Source of the DNA: Rhizobium tibeticum
GTDB lineage: Bacteria; Pseudomonadota; Alphaproteobacteria; Rhizobiales; Rhizobiaceae
DNA length: 64,000 nucleotides
Reading direction: 5' to 3'
NCBI RefSeq assembly: GCF_900110205.1
Contig: NZ_FOCV01000034.1
Location: forward strand, 1-64,000
The notes under the pieces were generated by a model. It saw only the letters and a list, made by a program, of their open reading frames with translations, searched no databases and was not told the origin of the DNA. Of the stretch, positions 26,605 through 35,248 are shown in pieces (the first letter of the stretch is position 1; every line of letters begins with the position of its first letter). The translations under genes were made by a program, and so were the position numbers.

Positions 26605-27267
26605 ATGACGCAAATTTCGCTTGCTCTGGCAGACGATCATCCCTTGATGCTGGCCGCTCTAGTAGAACTGTTTCGAAATACGGACGAGTTTTCCGTCGTT
26701 GCTACTGGAACGAACGCGGATGATATCTTCGAAATTGGGCTGCGGTCCGGCCCAGACGTTTTTATCGTCGATCTTATGATGCAAGGAAACGTCCTTGAAA
26801 CAATCCCCAAGCTTGTAAGGTGTGGCGGAAAGACCAAAATTCTAGCCTTCAGCGCCATGTCGAAATGTGACCTGGCGATCAAGACGCTCGACGCCGGCGC
26901 AAGCGGTTATGTCCTTAAGGGGAGCAGCCCGCACGAGCTTATCGAGGCGGTCAAGGCTGTACACCGGGGCGAGATATTCATCACGCGTGAGCTTGCCTGC
27001 AAACTGGTCGAGGAACAGCGCATAGCGCCACTGCGAAGGCTTGCCGGAGCACCCATCAAATTCACCAGCCGTGAAGATCAGATCATCAGCATGCTGACGC
27101 GAGGAAGTACCAATCGACAGATCGCGAGCGAGCTGAAAATTGGCGAGAAGACTGTCAAGAATTACATGACAATCCTCATGCAGAAGTTGAACGCCCGCAA
27201 TCGTCTGGAAGTGCTGATCGCGGCTCAAAAGCTCGCGAACGAGAGAGAGCAATTTTCGCGCCACTAG
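26605..27267 (+). CDS. NarL/FixJ-family response regulator
   Basis: A 220-aa protein with a receiver domain (acidic pair Asp10-Asp11, phospho-acceptor Asp56 in VFIVDLMM, Lys in YVLKGSS) and a C-terminal LuxR-type helix-turn-helix (FTSREDQIISMLTRGSTNRQIASELKIGEKTVKNYMTILMQKL). It lies 139 bases after the kinase. The pairing of a HisKA_3 kinase with a NarL-type regulator is the usual one. The likely target is the divergent peroxidase/T1SS operon (inference from position). Confidence 0.9.
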   Translation: MTQISLALADDHPLMLAALVELFRNTDEFSVVATGTNADDIFEIGLRSGPDVFIVDLMMQGNVLETIPKLVRCGGKTKILAFSAMSKCDLAIKTLDAGASGYVLKGSSPHELIEAVKAVHRGEIFITRELACKLVEEQRIAPLRRLAGAPIKFTSREDQIISMLTRGSTNRQIASELKIGEKTVKNYMTILMQKLNARNRLEVLIAAQKLANEREQFSRH

Positions 27268-27436
27268 CTGGCCGACAATCAATATGGGGCAGCAGCTCTA
27301 ATGGCTGAAATCAAGCCCCCCGAAAGCCTGCGTTGAAACCCGCTGCTCAAGCGGCATGGCTTGTCGCGCCGGCGGCTCGCCTCGAACGTCCTCAACATCT
27401 GCCCTGAGAGACGAATGATGTTTCATTCTTAGTTTT

Positions 27437-27461
27437 GGAACATATGGCTTCCGGGAGAGTT
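27437..27461 (+). promoter_or_regulatory. EcfG-type promoter candidate
   Basis: GGAAC, 17-base spacer, GTT; 33 bases before the DUF892 start, with AAAGGAGG in between. Confidence 0.6.
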
Positions 27462-27493
27462 CTCGCACGGCATAACCCCCAAAGGAGGACGAC

Positions 27494-27988
27494 ATGGCAA
27501 CCCAAAAGACGCTGGACGATCTTTTCCTCGATACGCTCAAAGATATGTACTACGCCGAGAAGCAAATTCTTCGGGCTCTTCCGAAGATGGCACGCGCTGC
27601 GCAATCGGAGGAAGGAAAGGCTGGCTTCCAGAAGCATCGCGATGAGACACAAGCCCAGGTCGAGCGTCTGGAGCAGGTGTTCGACATGCTTGGCAAACCC
27701 CCCAGGGGCAAGACCTGCGAGGCTATTCAGGGCATAATCGCGGAAGGCGAGGAGATTATGGAAGAGTTCAAAGGCTCTCCGGCCCTGGACGCAGGCCTGA
27801 TCTCTTCCGCACAGGCGGTCGAGCACTATGAGATCGCCCGCTATGGCACGCTGATTGCTTGGGCAAATCAACTCGGGCTCAAGAATGCGATTCCGCTCCT
27901 CAAGCAAAGCCTCGCCGAGGAGGAGGCGACCGACAAGAAGCTGACGCAGCTCGCCGTTGCGGTCGCCAATGCGAAGGCGGCGGCATAG
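27494..27988 (+). CDS. ferritin-like DUF892 (YciE/YciF) stress protein
   Basis: A 164-aa four-helix protein: TLDDLFLDTLKDMYYAEKQILRALPKMARAA, HRDETQAQVERLEQVFDMLGK, IISSAQ-type helix SSAQAVEHYEIARYGTLIAWANQLG, and LLKQSLAEEEATDKKLTQLA. The spaced Glu/His residues (YAEKQ, HRDET, EHYEI, EEEATDKKL) match the di-metal ligands of the DUF892 ferritin-like family. Members are induced by osmotic or general stress. AAAGGAGG precedes the start and an EcfG-like promoter lies upstream. Function in iron or peroxide handling is inferred from fold only. Confidence 0.9.
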   Translation: MATQKTLDDLFLDTLKDMYYAEKQILRALPKMARAAQSEEGKAGFQKHRDETQAQVERLEQVFDMLGKPPRGKTCEAIQGIIAEGEEIMEEFKGSPALDAGLISSAQAVEHYEIARYGTLIAWANQLGLKNAIPLLKQSLAEEEATDKKLTQLAVAVANAKAAA

Positions 27989-28007
27989 TTCGCGAATTGA
28001 CAAGCAA

Positions 28008-28028
28008 CGGCCGCCAGCCCGGCGGCCG
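28008..28028 (+). terminator. GC-rich hairpin after DUF892
   Basis: CGGCCGCC and GGCGGCCG with a 5-base loop, 20 bases after the stop codon. No T-run. Confidence 0.45.
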
Positions 28029-28098
28029 CCGCTCCCTCAACCGTCAGACCGACGCCTTCCCCGATGCATGCATCGCCTTGCAGCAAGCATAGACGCAC

Positions 28099-28130
28099 CG
28101 AAGACGCGTGGCGACCGCAACGCGTCTTCG
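28099..28130. terminator. 11-bp-stem hairpin between convergent genes
   Basis: CGAAGACGCGT at 28099-28109 is perfectly inverted at 28120-28130 with a 10-base loop. It sits between the convergent DUF892 and DUF1328 genes and may terminate both. Confidence 0.5.
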
Positions 28131-28192
28131 AATACGCCGTCACATGACCGGCTCGGTTCTACGTCGATACAATCGCTAAACCCGTCCAAGCG

Positions 28193-28354
28193 TCAGCGTC
28201 GAGCCACGCGCATGACAAGCGAAACTACAAAGAGGACGAGGAACACGAAAAACAGTACCTGGGCGATCGACGCGGATGCTCCTGCTATTCCGCCAAATCC
28301 CAGAACACCGGCAATCAGAGCTACCACTAGGAACACCAACGCATAGTAAAGCAT
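28193..28354 (-). CDS. DUF1328 small membrane protein
   Basis: A 53-aa, two-helix protein starting MLYYALVFLVVALIAGVLGF and containing GIAGASASIAQVLFFVFLVLFVVSLV, the full DUF1328 (YtjA-like) signature. It is an inner-membrane protein of unknown function, widespread as a stress-induced gene in Proteobacteria. GGAGGT precedes the ATG by a few bases and a consensus EcfG promoter lies 30 bases upstream. Confidence 0.88.
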   Translation of the reverse strand: MLYYALVFLVVALIAGVLGFGGIAGASASIAQVLFFVFLVLFVVSLVMRVARR

Positions 28355-28383
28355 TTTCACCTCCATCATTTTCGTGGAACCAC

Positions 28384-28408
28384 AACGATGGACCGGCCAA
28401 TTGGTTCC
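28384..28408 (-). promoter_or_regulatory. EcfG-type promoter, full consensus
   Basis: Minus strand GGAAC, 16-base spacer, CGTT. It drives the DUF1328 gene. Confidence 0.65.
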
Positions 28409-28528
28409 AGATGCGTCCTGCCGCGACCGAAGGTCGATATTTGCGACAGAGACCAATTTCGGCGGGGTTATATGTCTATTGTCTCGCGGGGCCGAACACA
28501 CGTAGCAACGCGACCGGCAGCTGTCGCA

Positions 28529-29815
28529 TCAGCCTCTGACCTCGCCGACGAGCTTCAGCGTATCGAGGCGATCGATGATCTGCTTTGCTCGCTCCTCCCC
28601 GAGCAGTTCGGGCACCGCTGACGGCCATAATTTAAGTGCGCGTTTCACTGCCGTCGTCACCTCGCGGGTGATCCATTTGGAGTCGAGCCGGAGAAAACTT
28701 GCGACGCGTTCGAAACGATGAAGATTCACGTTTTCGAAGTTTTGCGTTTTGACAAACCTGAGAGCCATTTTGTCTGACGGCATGTAGAAGATTGTCGGCA
28801 CGATATCGTAGGCCGGCGAGAGCCGGATCTCGCCTGGCTGCGGAAAGCAAAAAGACCAGTTTTTCAGATGGTTGTCGCCGTTTCCAAGCAGGACATCGGC
28901 AACGACACGGCGAACAGCCTCCATGATGTCGTCGCGATGATCGGAGCTGAAGCGTCGAACCATATTTATGACGGTTTCTGTGGTTGCCAGCGTGTACTTC
29001 CGATCACCGATCGCGCCGAGGATCTGTCCCGCATCCTCGATGTGAATACGGCCGCTGCCATCCTCAGTGCGATCAAAGCGATCGACGACGAGTACATTTT
29101 TACCATGCGCCAAGAGTTCAACCGGGGCGCCTTTAATTGCCTCGCGAGGAACGAGACGGCAGTTGGCTGTCCTGACCCCGATCATTCCAGCCAGTTGCAT
29201 AGCCGCATGTTCGGCTTCGGGGAGGCCAGGGAACCTGTCGCTCCCCACTTTTATGATACAACGACCGGTATCGCCGCGGCCGGGAACGGTCAGCCGCTCG
29301 CCCTCTGGGTTGGCCGTGAACTTCAGTTGAACGCCGGCGAGCGAGAATTTTATGGTCCCTTCTGGCAGCGGTGCCTTAAAGCCCTGGACATTCTGGAGCG
29401 TGAGCGGGCCTGCAGAGGGCGGCACGCCGGTTTCCGGAACAATCAGGACGGCACCCGGCAGATCAGCGCCCAGTCGGGTCAGGACATCGAACTCGTCGTG
29501 ATCACCCGGCCCCATCTCGGTCAGAACCAGTTCTCGCAAAGCGCCTTCAGGCAACAATCCGGAAAACCACGGGGGCAAGGTGCCATGCAGTCCGATTTTA
29601 TCTGCTCTGCTTGCGAGCCGATCGCGCGTGCGTTCATCATCATTAGGGTCGCACCAACCGAGGCTTAGAATCGGCCGTTTTGCGTCACGCAAATAGGTCT
29701 CCGCTATGACGAACGCGACGCCGCCGTCGGCATCGCGCGTCAAGGTTCCTGCCCTGATCGTACCGAGCGCGTGATCAAGAACATAGACTCCGAGTATTGC
29801 GGGAATCTTCGCCAT
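28529..29815 (-). CDS. hipA: HipA-family Ser/Thr kinase toxin
   Basis: A 428-aa HipA-like kinase: N-terminal lobe with LGWCDPNDDERTRDRLASRADKIGLHGTLPPWFSGLLPEG, the P-loop/activation segment IKFSLAGVQLKF, substrate-side CIIKVGSDRFPGLPEAE, the catalytic loop LLGNGDNHLKNWSF and the metal-binding SPAYDIVPT. HipA kinases phosphorylate glutamyl-tRNA synthetase or other tRNA synthetases and cause growth arrest. Its start codon shares one base with the hipB stop, so the antitoxin is first in the operon. All key residues appear intact. Confidence 0.92.
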   Translation of the reverse strand: MAKIPAILGVYVLDHALGTIRAGTLTRDADGGVAFVIAETYLRDAKRPILSLGWCDPNDDERTRDRLASRADKIGLHGTLPPWFSGLLPEGALRELVLTEMGPGDHDEFDVLTRLGADLPGAVLIVPETGVPPSAGPLTLQNVQGFKAPLPEGTIKFSLAGVQLKFTANPEGERLTVPGRGDTGRCIIKVGSDRFPGLPEAEHAAMQLAGMIGVRTANCRLVPREAIKGAPVELLAHGKNVLVVDRFDRTEDGSGRIHIEDAGQILGAIGDRKYTLATTETVINMVRRFSSDHRDDIMEAVRRVVADVLLGNGDNHLKNWSFCFPQPGEIRLSPAYDIVPTIFYMPSDKMALRFVKTQNFENVNLHRFERVASFLRLDSKWITREVTTAVKRALKLWPSAVPELLGEERAKQIIDRLDTLKLVGEVRG

Positions 29816-30165
29816 TACCTCTCCTCTTCATCGTCTTCACCAAGATCAACGAAAAGCTCATCGAATGCCGTTGGGACCTGTCTGGAGCGCCGGCTCTCCG
29901 AGGTCTCGTCGTCGATTAGCTGGCGCACTTCGCTCACGCGCGACCTTGGCACCAGCACCGGCACGAGGTCGAGGGCATCGCAAATTTCGGCAAAAAGGGT
30001 TAGGCGATCGCGTCCCAAGCGATTGTTCGCTAGGTCACGTTCGAGCTCGGATATACGGGCTCGGTCGCGCCCGAGTCGCGTTCCGAGGTCAGGCTGACTC
30101 ATGCCGCGTCGCTTCCGAACTGAACGAAGTTGCGTGCCCAGGGTTGTGAAAATTGTGTCCATCAT
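29815..30165 (-). CDS. hipB: HipB-like XRE antitoxin/repressor
   Basis: A 116-aa protein with an XRE helix-turn-helix (LGTQLRSVRKRRGMSQPDLGTRLGRDRARISELERDL) in the first 70 residues and an acidic, disordered tail (DDETSESRRSRQV...DLGEDDEEER). The family represses its own operon and neutralises HipA. Start ATG at 30165 or the next codon 30162. Palindromic GCGGAATTCCGC sites directly upstream are the likely operators. Confidence 0.9.
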   Translation of the reverse strand: MMDTIFTTLGTQLRSVRKRRGMSQPDLGTRLGRDRARISELERDLANNRLGRDRLTLFAEICDALDLVPVLVPRSRVSEVRQLIDDETSESRRSRQVPTAFDELFVDLGEDDEEER

Positions 30166-30169
30166 GCAA

Positions 30170-30272
30170 AATTCCGCTCATATGGATGATCCGTGCGGAA
30201 TATCGCACTTACAGCTTTTATAGTTGATCAGGCGGAATTCCGCAATATTGCAGCGGTATATGCGGAATTCCG
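30170..30272. promoter_or_regulatory. hipBA operator cluster (four GCGGAAT half or full sites)
   Basis: AATTCCGC at 30170-30177 (inverted half), GCGGAATATCGC at 30195-30206, GCGGAATTCCGC at 30232-30243 (perfect palindrome) and GCGGAATTCCG at 30262-30272. The cluster directly upstream of an XRE antitoxin gene fits cooperative HipB binding. Confidence 0.65.
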
Positions 30273-30639
30273 TTTGCACGTCCCAGGAGGTCATGGACAA
30301 AGCGATGGTAAATTCGCGCGTTACGTCCCTCCCTCAGGAAAGCTTTGTCAGTCGGCACAATTGAATTGGAAAGCCATCCCCCCGGCATAGGCCAGAGGAT
30401 CGCTACTTCCCGGCCGCGCAGGTTTGCGTCGAGAAGGCACGCTTATGCTGCCTTCGATCCGCACGAGACGGCGTATCGCCGATTGAGACGAATTGGGTTT
30501 GGGAGGATTGGAAATTGCGGCTCGGTTTTCGGCTTCTTTCTGCCGGTGCATCAAGCGGCGCTATTTGATGGTGTCGCGTTTGACCTCGCGGGCAGCCGGA
30601 TATGACCTCGAACAAACGGACGCGCTAGGTACGCGCCAT
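30273..30639. other. intergenic, no gene seen
   Basis: Stretch upstream of hipBA. Short open frames on both strands have no ribosome sites and no recognisable product. Confidence 0.5.
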
Positions 30640-31170
30640 TTACGAGCCGAATTGCAACGATCTCTCTGATCTGAAGCTTGGCTCCCCATCGCTCGGCTGT
30701 GGAGGCTCGGCGGCCTGCAGATATGTGTTTGCGGGCGCTGTCAGGACGAACCAAAGGCTGGCGCCGAGGAGAAACCAGCTGCCCGCAGCGTCACTGGATC
30801 GGCTGAGAATTGGCAGGCAGGCGGAGATCAGCAGGATCATCAAGCGTAGCGCCCACTCGGTTTCGCGTTTTCTCAATGCCAGTGTGGCAAGCGCGAGATA
30901 GGCACGGGCGTTGTAGAGTTGGCTGGGGCGATTAGACATGAGTTTTAACGCTGAAGGCAGGGACAGCATAACCAAAGTGGCAGCACCCAGCAGGAGCCCG
31001 GTGCCAGAAAGAAATCGGACGCTCAGTGCCAGCAGCCCAAACAGCACGGCAATATTCCAGCTAGGACCAAGTCTCTCCGGAGATTGACCGGTGCGGACGT
31101 GCCAAGCGCGCAGCGCACTCGATGCTGCATCAAGCAACGGTCGATCAACGTAGCGATTGATGAATTCCAT
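30640..31170 (-). CDS. hypothetical multi-pass membrane protein
   Basis: A 176-aa reading from ATG 31170 with a run of Gs (weak ribosome site) upstream. It contains about four hydrophobic helices (SWNIAVLFGLLALSVRFL, GTGLLLGAATLVMLSLPSAL, WALRLMILLISACLPIL, SWFLLGASLWFVLTA). The open frame extends to 31380, but the added residues look non-membrane and non-conserved. I do not recognise the family. The promoter was not found. Confidence 0.6.
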   Translation of the reverse strand: MEFINRYVDRPLLDAASSALRAWHVRTGQSPERLGPSWNIAVLFGLLALSVRFLSGTGLLLGAATLVMLSLPSALKLMSNRPSQLYNARAYLALATLALRKRETEWALRLMILLISACLPILSRSSDAAGSWFLLGASLWFVLTAPANTYLQAAEPPQPSDGEPSFRSERSLQFGS

Positions 31171-31409
31171 GTGGCGCCCCCGTGGTTCAGGAAAGAAGCC
31201 AACAGCAGTAAAATTTCGGCACGAGCATGGCAGATATGGATAGAGAGAAATCGTCAGCCTCCCAAAGAGGGATATTTCCACCCTTGTCCAGGCGCCGCAA
31301 TCACGAGGCACATCTCCGACATTCACGTACGATGCTGGGCCTGGACGATCTGTCACGGTGCCGCAAGTGACTGTGTTCATTCCTTTGGCTTGAAGGCATG
31401 TTCAAGTGT

Positions 31410-31434
31410 GGAACCTTGGCCCTGCCTGTTGGTT
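31410..31434 (+). promoter_or_regulatory. EcfG-type promoter candidate
   Basis: GGAAC, 17-base spacer, GTTTTT; 26 bases before the small ORF at 31460. Confidence 0.5.
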
Positions 31435-31459
31435 TTTCATCGTGACTGAGGATCGAACG

Positions 31460-31618
31460 ATGACAATATTCATTTTGACTGCGCTGTTAGTGATCATCGC
31501 CGTCAGCGGCAAAAGGTGGCTTTTTCTTTGCGTCGGTTATCTCGACTACTGGCTGGAAGCGCGACGGAACCTGGACGTTTTAAGGAACGCTACAAAGCGG
31601 CGCCGAGATGGCCTCTAG
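31460..31618 (+). CDS. 52-aa small membrane protein
   Basis: MTIFILTALLVIIAVSGKRW followed by a second hydrophobic patch (LFLCVGYLDYW) and a basic tail (LEARRNLDVLRNATKRRRDG). GAGG precedes the ATG and an EcfG-like promoter sits upstream. It lies 204 bases before glgX, which has its own promoter. Function unknown. Confidence 0.6.
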   Translation: MTIFILTALLVIIAVSGKRWLFLCVGYLDYWLEARRNLDVLRNATKRRRDGL

Positions 31619-31767
31619 GCATCGGAGGCGCCTGGTAAGTGGTGCCAACACGGGCATTGACGGAATTGCCCCGCGCAGAGAGCATTGATCCGGACTATCC
31701 CCTTTTGCTTCGGATCAGGGGGCCCGCCTTCTGGCGCTCCGGTACTCGGCCTTGCCGCATGCCTCTC

Positions 31768-31792
31768 GGAACAAACGCAGAAGATCTGTGTT
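31768..31792 (+). promoter_or_regulatory. EcfG-type promoter for glgX/treX
   Basis: GGAAC, 17-base spacer, GTT; predicted start site about 25 bases before the ATG at 31823. The element continues GTTCC, so it also reads as a promoter on the other strand. Confidence 0.6.
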
Positions 31793-31822
31793 CCTGTCCC
31801 GCCGATTAAATGCGGGGCTTCT

Positions 31823-33895
31823 ATGGCACATAAACCTGTACACGACATTGAACCCGGTGACTTCACGATGCTCGGCGCAACGCCGACCGAAGGCGGCGTT
31901 AACTTTGCGTTGTTTTCCGCCCATGCCGAGCGGGTGGAGCTTTGCCTCTTCGACGTCGAGGGTCGCAATGAAACCCGAATCTCCCTTCCCGAATACACCA
32001 ATGAGATCTGGCATGGCCATATTCCAGGTTTGAAGCCGGGCGTGCTTTATGGCTACCGGGTCCACGGGCCCTACGAACCCGAGAACGGCCATCGCTTCAA
32101 TCCCAACAAGCTGCTGCTCGATCCCTACGCGCGGGAGATCGTCGGCGAGGTGAATTGGGGTCAGACCACCTTCGCTTATGATCTCGAGAGCGAAGAGAAG
32201 GATCTTTCCTTCAACGACGCAGACAGCGCTCCTAACATGCCGAAGTGTCGGGTCGTGGATCCGACCGACTTCAGTGAAAGGGACGCGCGACCGGGAACGC
32301 CCTGGTCACGCACTATTTTCTACGAGGCCCATGTCAAAGGGATGACCAAGCTTCATCCGGCCATTCCTGAGGACCTGCGTGGAACATTCGAGGGTCTCGC
32401 GGAACAGGAGATCGTGCAGTATGTGAAGAGCCTTGGCGTGAGCTCGATCGAACTGCTGCCCGTCCACTATTTTCCGGACGACCCTCATCTTCTCGACAAG
32501 GGATTGAGGAATTACTGGGGCTACAACACCATTGGTTTCTTCGCACTCGCATCGAGATACTATGGTCCACGCGGGCTTGCGGGATTTCGCGATATGGTCC
32601 GCGCCTTTCACGACGCCGGCATCGAAGTCATCCTCGACGTCGTCTACAATCACACAGCCGAGGGCAACGAACTTGGTCCTATCCTCTCCTTCAAGGGCAT
32701 CGACAACTTCTCCTATTATCGGACTTTGGCCGGCGAGCCGCGCTACTACATCAATGACACCGGCACCGGCAATACGGTGAACACGTCGCATCCGCGCGTT
32801 CTGCAGATGATCACGGACTCCCTGCGCTATTGGGCGGAGGTGATGAATGTTGACGGCTTTCGTTTCGACCTCGGCACCATACTCGGACGCGAACCCGGGG
32901 GATTTGATCAGCGCGGCGGCTTCTTTGATGCTGTTGGTCAAGATCCCGTCCTTTCCCGCCTCAAGCTCATAGGCGAGCCCTGGGATATCGGTCCGGGCGG
33001 CTATCAGGTCGGAGGCTTCCCACCCGGCTGGTCGGAATGGAACGATAAATACCGTGACACGATGCGCGATTATTGGAAGGACGAGGACGGCATGGCCCGC
33101 GATTTTGCCGCCCGAATTCTTGGCTCCGGCGACATTTATGACTTTCGCGGGCGCAGGCCGTGGGCGAGCGTCAACTTTGTCACGGCCCATGATGGTTTTA
33201 CGCTGAATGATTTGGTTTCGTATAACGACAAACACAATGAGGTAAACGGCGAGGACAACCAGGACGGCCACGACCATAATCGGAGCTTCAATTACGGCGC
33301 CGAGGGACCAACCGATGACGCTGGCATAAATCTGGTCCGTGAGCGCCAGAAACGGAACTTTCTTGCCACGCTCTTTTTCTCCCATGGCGTGCCTATGCTG
33401 CTGGCCGGAGACGAGTTCGGCCGCAGCCAGATGGGCAACAACAACGGTTACTGCCAGGATAGCGAGGTTAGCTGGTTTCACTGGCAAGACCTCCCAAACA
33501 GTGCAAACGAACTTCGGGAATTCACCGCAAGGCTGATCGCACTTCGCCAAAGCCAACCACTCCTGCGTCGAGAAAGCTGGCGTAGTTCGATCGCCATTAC
33601 CTGGCTGAACCCGACCGGCGGGGAGCAGACCGACGAGCACTGGGACGACGAGGGAAGCACCACACTCGGACTGCGCCTGTCGTGTGATGAACCGGGTGAT
33701 GAGGAGGACTGGAATGAGCTGCTATTCCTTTTCAACCCACACGATGGCCAGGTGATCTTTAATTTGCCGCCTGTTGGAACTGGCTGGGTTCTTGAGCTGA
33801 CGACCGCCGATCCCAGCGTTGCGGCTGCCGACCTGTCTCAGGCAGAAGACTATCCGCTGGAACCCCGCAGTCTCGTCCTCCTAAGGCCGAAGTAA
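31823..33895 (+). CDS. glgX: glycogen debranching enzyme GlgX/TreX
   Basis: A 690-aa GH13 enzyme, start at 31823 chosen by family similarity (GDFTMLGATPTEGGVNFALFSAHAERVELCLFD, a CBM48 domain in about the first 120 residues). The catalytic barrel shows VILDVVYNHTAEG, nucleophile Asp in VDGFRFDLG, acid/base Glu in IGEPWD and the third carboxylate in TAHDGFTLNDL. It cleaves alpha-1,6 branches in glycogen; in TreX/TreY/TreZ systems it supplies linear maltodextrin for trehalose synthesis. treY and treZ lie 10-14 kb away with the same promoter type, so a shared stress role is likely. Confidence 0.93.
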   Translation: MAHKPVHDIEPGDFTMLGATPTEGGVNFALFSAHAERVELCLFDVEGRNETRISLPEYTNEIWHGHIPGLKPGVLYGYRVHGPYEPENGHRFNPNKLLLDPYAREIVGEVNWGQTTFAYDLESEEKDLSFNDADSAPNMPKCRVVDPTDFSERDARPGTPWSRTIFYEAHVKGMTKLHPAIPEDLRGTFEGLAEQEIVQYVKSLGVSSIELLPVHYFPDDPHLLDKGLRNYWGYNTIGFFALASRYYGPRGLAGFRDMVRAFHDAGIEVILDVVYNHTAEGNELGPILSFKGIDNFSYYRTLAGEPRYYINDTGTGNTVNTSHPRVLQMITDSLRYWAEVMNVDGFRFDLGTILGREPGGFDQRGGFFDAVGQDPVLSRLKLIGEPWDIGPGGYQVGGFPPGWSEWNDKYRDTMRDYWKDEDGMARDFAARILGSGDIYDFRGRRPWASVNFVTAHDGFTLNDLVSYNDKHNEVNGEDNQDGHDHNRSFNYGAEGPTDDAGINLVRERQKRNFLATLFFSHGVPMLLAGDEFGRSQMGNNNGYCQDSEVSWFHWQDLPNSANELREFTARLIALRQSQPLLRRESWRSSIAITWLNPTGGEQTDEHWDDEGSTTLGLRLSCDEPGDEEDWNELLFLFNPHDGQVIFNLPPVGTGWVLELTTADPSVAAADLSQAEDYPLEPRSLVLLRPK

Positions 33896-34162
33896 GTACT
33901 GGTCTGGCGCAGGTGAATGATGCATCGAGACCGTGGAGGGCGAATCCGCGAAATCCATCCCTTTTGGGCTTGTCCAGGCTGGCCGAAACCAATTACCGCT
34001 TCAATGTCGTGGCCGTCGTTCACGGTCATGCGCATGGCAGACGCTTCGGTGGGAAGACGCCGCGGGCGCGCCGGTCTACAAACGAGCCGCACACGTCGAA
34101 CAGCCAACGCAGCCGGTCGTGCTGGTGCGGAGCGTGATTTCAGGACATTCAAGCGGATATTA

Positions 34163-34695
34163 TCAACCGCCATACCACATCCGCCGGAGCAGCCTGTCAC
34201 GGCGAACGAACTCGTGGTAGAGGGCTGCCCCGGCGTGGAATATCAACAGCCCGACAATCAAGAGCGCGCCCAGGCCATGGGGTACCCGTGGCGGATATTC
34301 AGCGAAGTTTGGCAACACCGCACCTGACTCGCCGAAGACCGCAGGTGCTGCACCGCTCAGGACCATCAGCCCGATGCCGCTGGCGACCATGCCGAGAATG
34401 ACAATGTAGAAGGCGGCGTGAACCCCGCGCGCGATGCGCTCCTGCCAGCGAGGTGACCCGTCCAGGGGTAGCGGCTTCCGATCGAAACGCCACCACCAGA
34501 CAATGCGAAGAGCCGTCAGAAGAAGGACGACGATCGCCACCGGAATGTGAAAACGCAGGAACCCTGCCTTGGCGGCGGCGTCCATGGCATTGGCTGCGCG
34601 GAAGCCGGAGCCGAGGAGAGCGAGGATCAGAAGGCGCTCAGCCAGTGGATCGAGACCGCTATTGCGCCGTAGCGATCAGGCCTGCTCTTCACCAT
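34163..34695 (-). pseudogene. cytochrome b561, frameshifted near its N-terminus
   Basis: The N-terminus starts at 34695 inside the end of the MarR gene: MVKSRPDRYGAIAVSIHWLSAF, then a stop. One base out of frame, RLLILALLGSGFRAANAMDAAAKAGFLRFHIPVAI continues and runs to 34163. Together the pieces give a normal four-helix cytochrome b561 with haem-ligand histidines in SIHW, RFHIP, GVHAAF and LIFHAG. A single indel near 34630-34640 separates the frames, so it is a recent pseudogene or a sequencing error. If real, a 140-aa protein from 34585 would lack helix 1. The gap 33896-34162 holds no gene. Confidence 0.75.
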
Positions 34696-35152
34696 CTCCG
34701 TTTCCTTCCAGTTTGTTCCGCAGGGCCTTCATGACGGTGTGCGTCGTCTTAATGTCCTCGACCGAAAGCCCTTCCGAAAGCCCGTTGACCCACGGGGCTT
34801 GCAAGCGCATGGCGCCGTCGAATGCCTGTTTTCCCTTGTCCGTCAGTACGACGAGTTGCGCCCGCCGGTGGTGCGGGTTGGAGTGGAACGCGACAAGCCC
34901 TTCCTTCTCCAGATCGTTGACGATGCGCTGGACGTTCTGGCGGTTGGCTCCCATATCGCGCGCAAGCCATGCCACCGGCTGCGGTCGATCCGCTGCGATT
35001 ACGGTGCCCAAAACCTGCCAGCGGGCGCTGGTCAGGCCAAGGCCGTCAACGAGTTTGTCGCCCGCGTTGATCATTCGGTTGTTGAGTCTGAATAGGTCCA
35101 GAATGAGCTCGTTCAAGGCTGTTCCGGCCGGGGTTCTGTTGGGCTCGTGCAT
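34676..35152 (-). CDS. MarR-family transcriptional regulator
   Basis: A 158-aa winged-helix protein: LTSARWQVLGTVIAADRPQPVAWLARDMGANRQNVQRIVNDLEKEGLVAFHSNPHHRRAQLVVLTDKGKQAFD is the MarR DNA-binding core with its Asp/Arg wing. It is divergent from the monooxygenase gene, with TTGACACCAT-type sites between. The 3' end overlaps the cytochrome b561 start by about 20 bases, so the two form one unit. Likely repressor of its own promoter and of the monooxygenase/SDR unit. Confidence 0.9.
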   Translation of the reverse strand: MHEPNRTPAGTALNELILDLFRLNNRMINAGDKLVDGLGLTSARWQVLGTVIAADRPQPVAWLARDMGANRQNVQRIVNDLEKEGLVAFHSNPHHRRAQLVVLTDKGKQAFDGAMRLQAPWVNGLSEGLSVEDIKTTHTVMKALRNKLEGNGDGEEQA

Positions 35153-35171
35153 TTGTCACCGTATATCTTTA

Positions 35172-35225
35172 TTGACATCATGGTGTCAAAGGAAATATGT
35201 ATCCTTGTTACCAGATTGACACCAT
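35172..35225. promoter_or_regulatory. MarR operator candidates
   Basis: TTGACATCATGGTGTCAA at 35172-35189 is a nearly perfect 18-bp palindrome; the half site TTGACACCAT recurs at 35216-35225. Both lie in the 96-bp divergent gap between marR and the monooxygenase. Confidence 0.6.
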
Positions 35226-35248
35226 ACTGCCAACTCAAGGAGCAAGCC

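Noticed and set aside
32306..33640. 444-codon frame opposite glgX
   Set aside because: It mirrors the GH13 coding bias and has no recognisable domain; glgX motifs are unambiguous.
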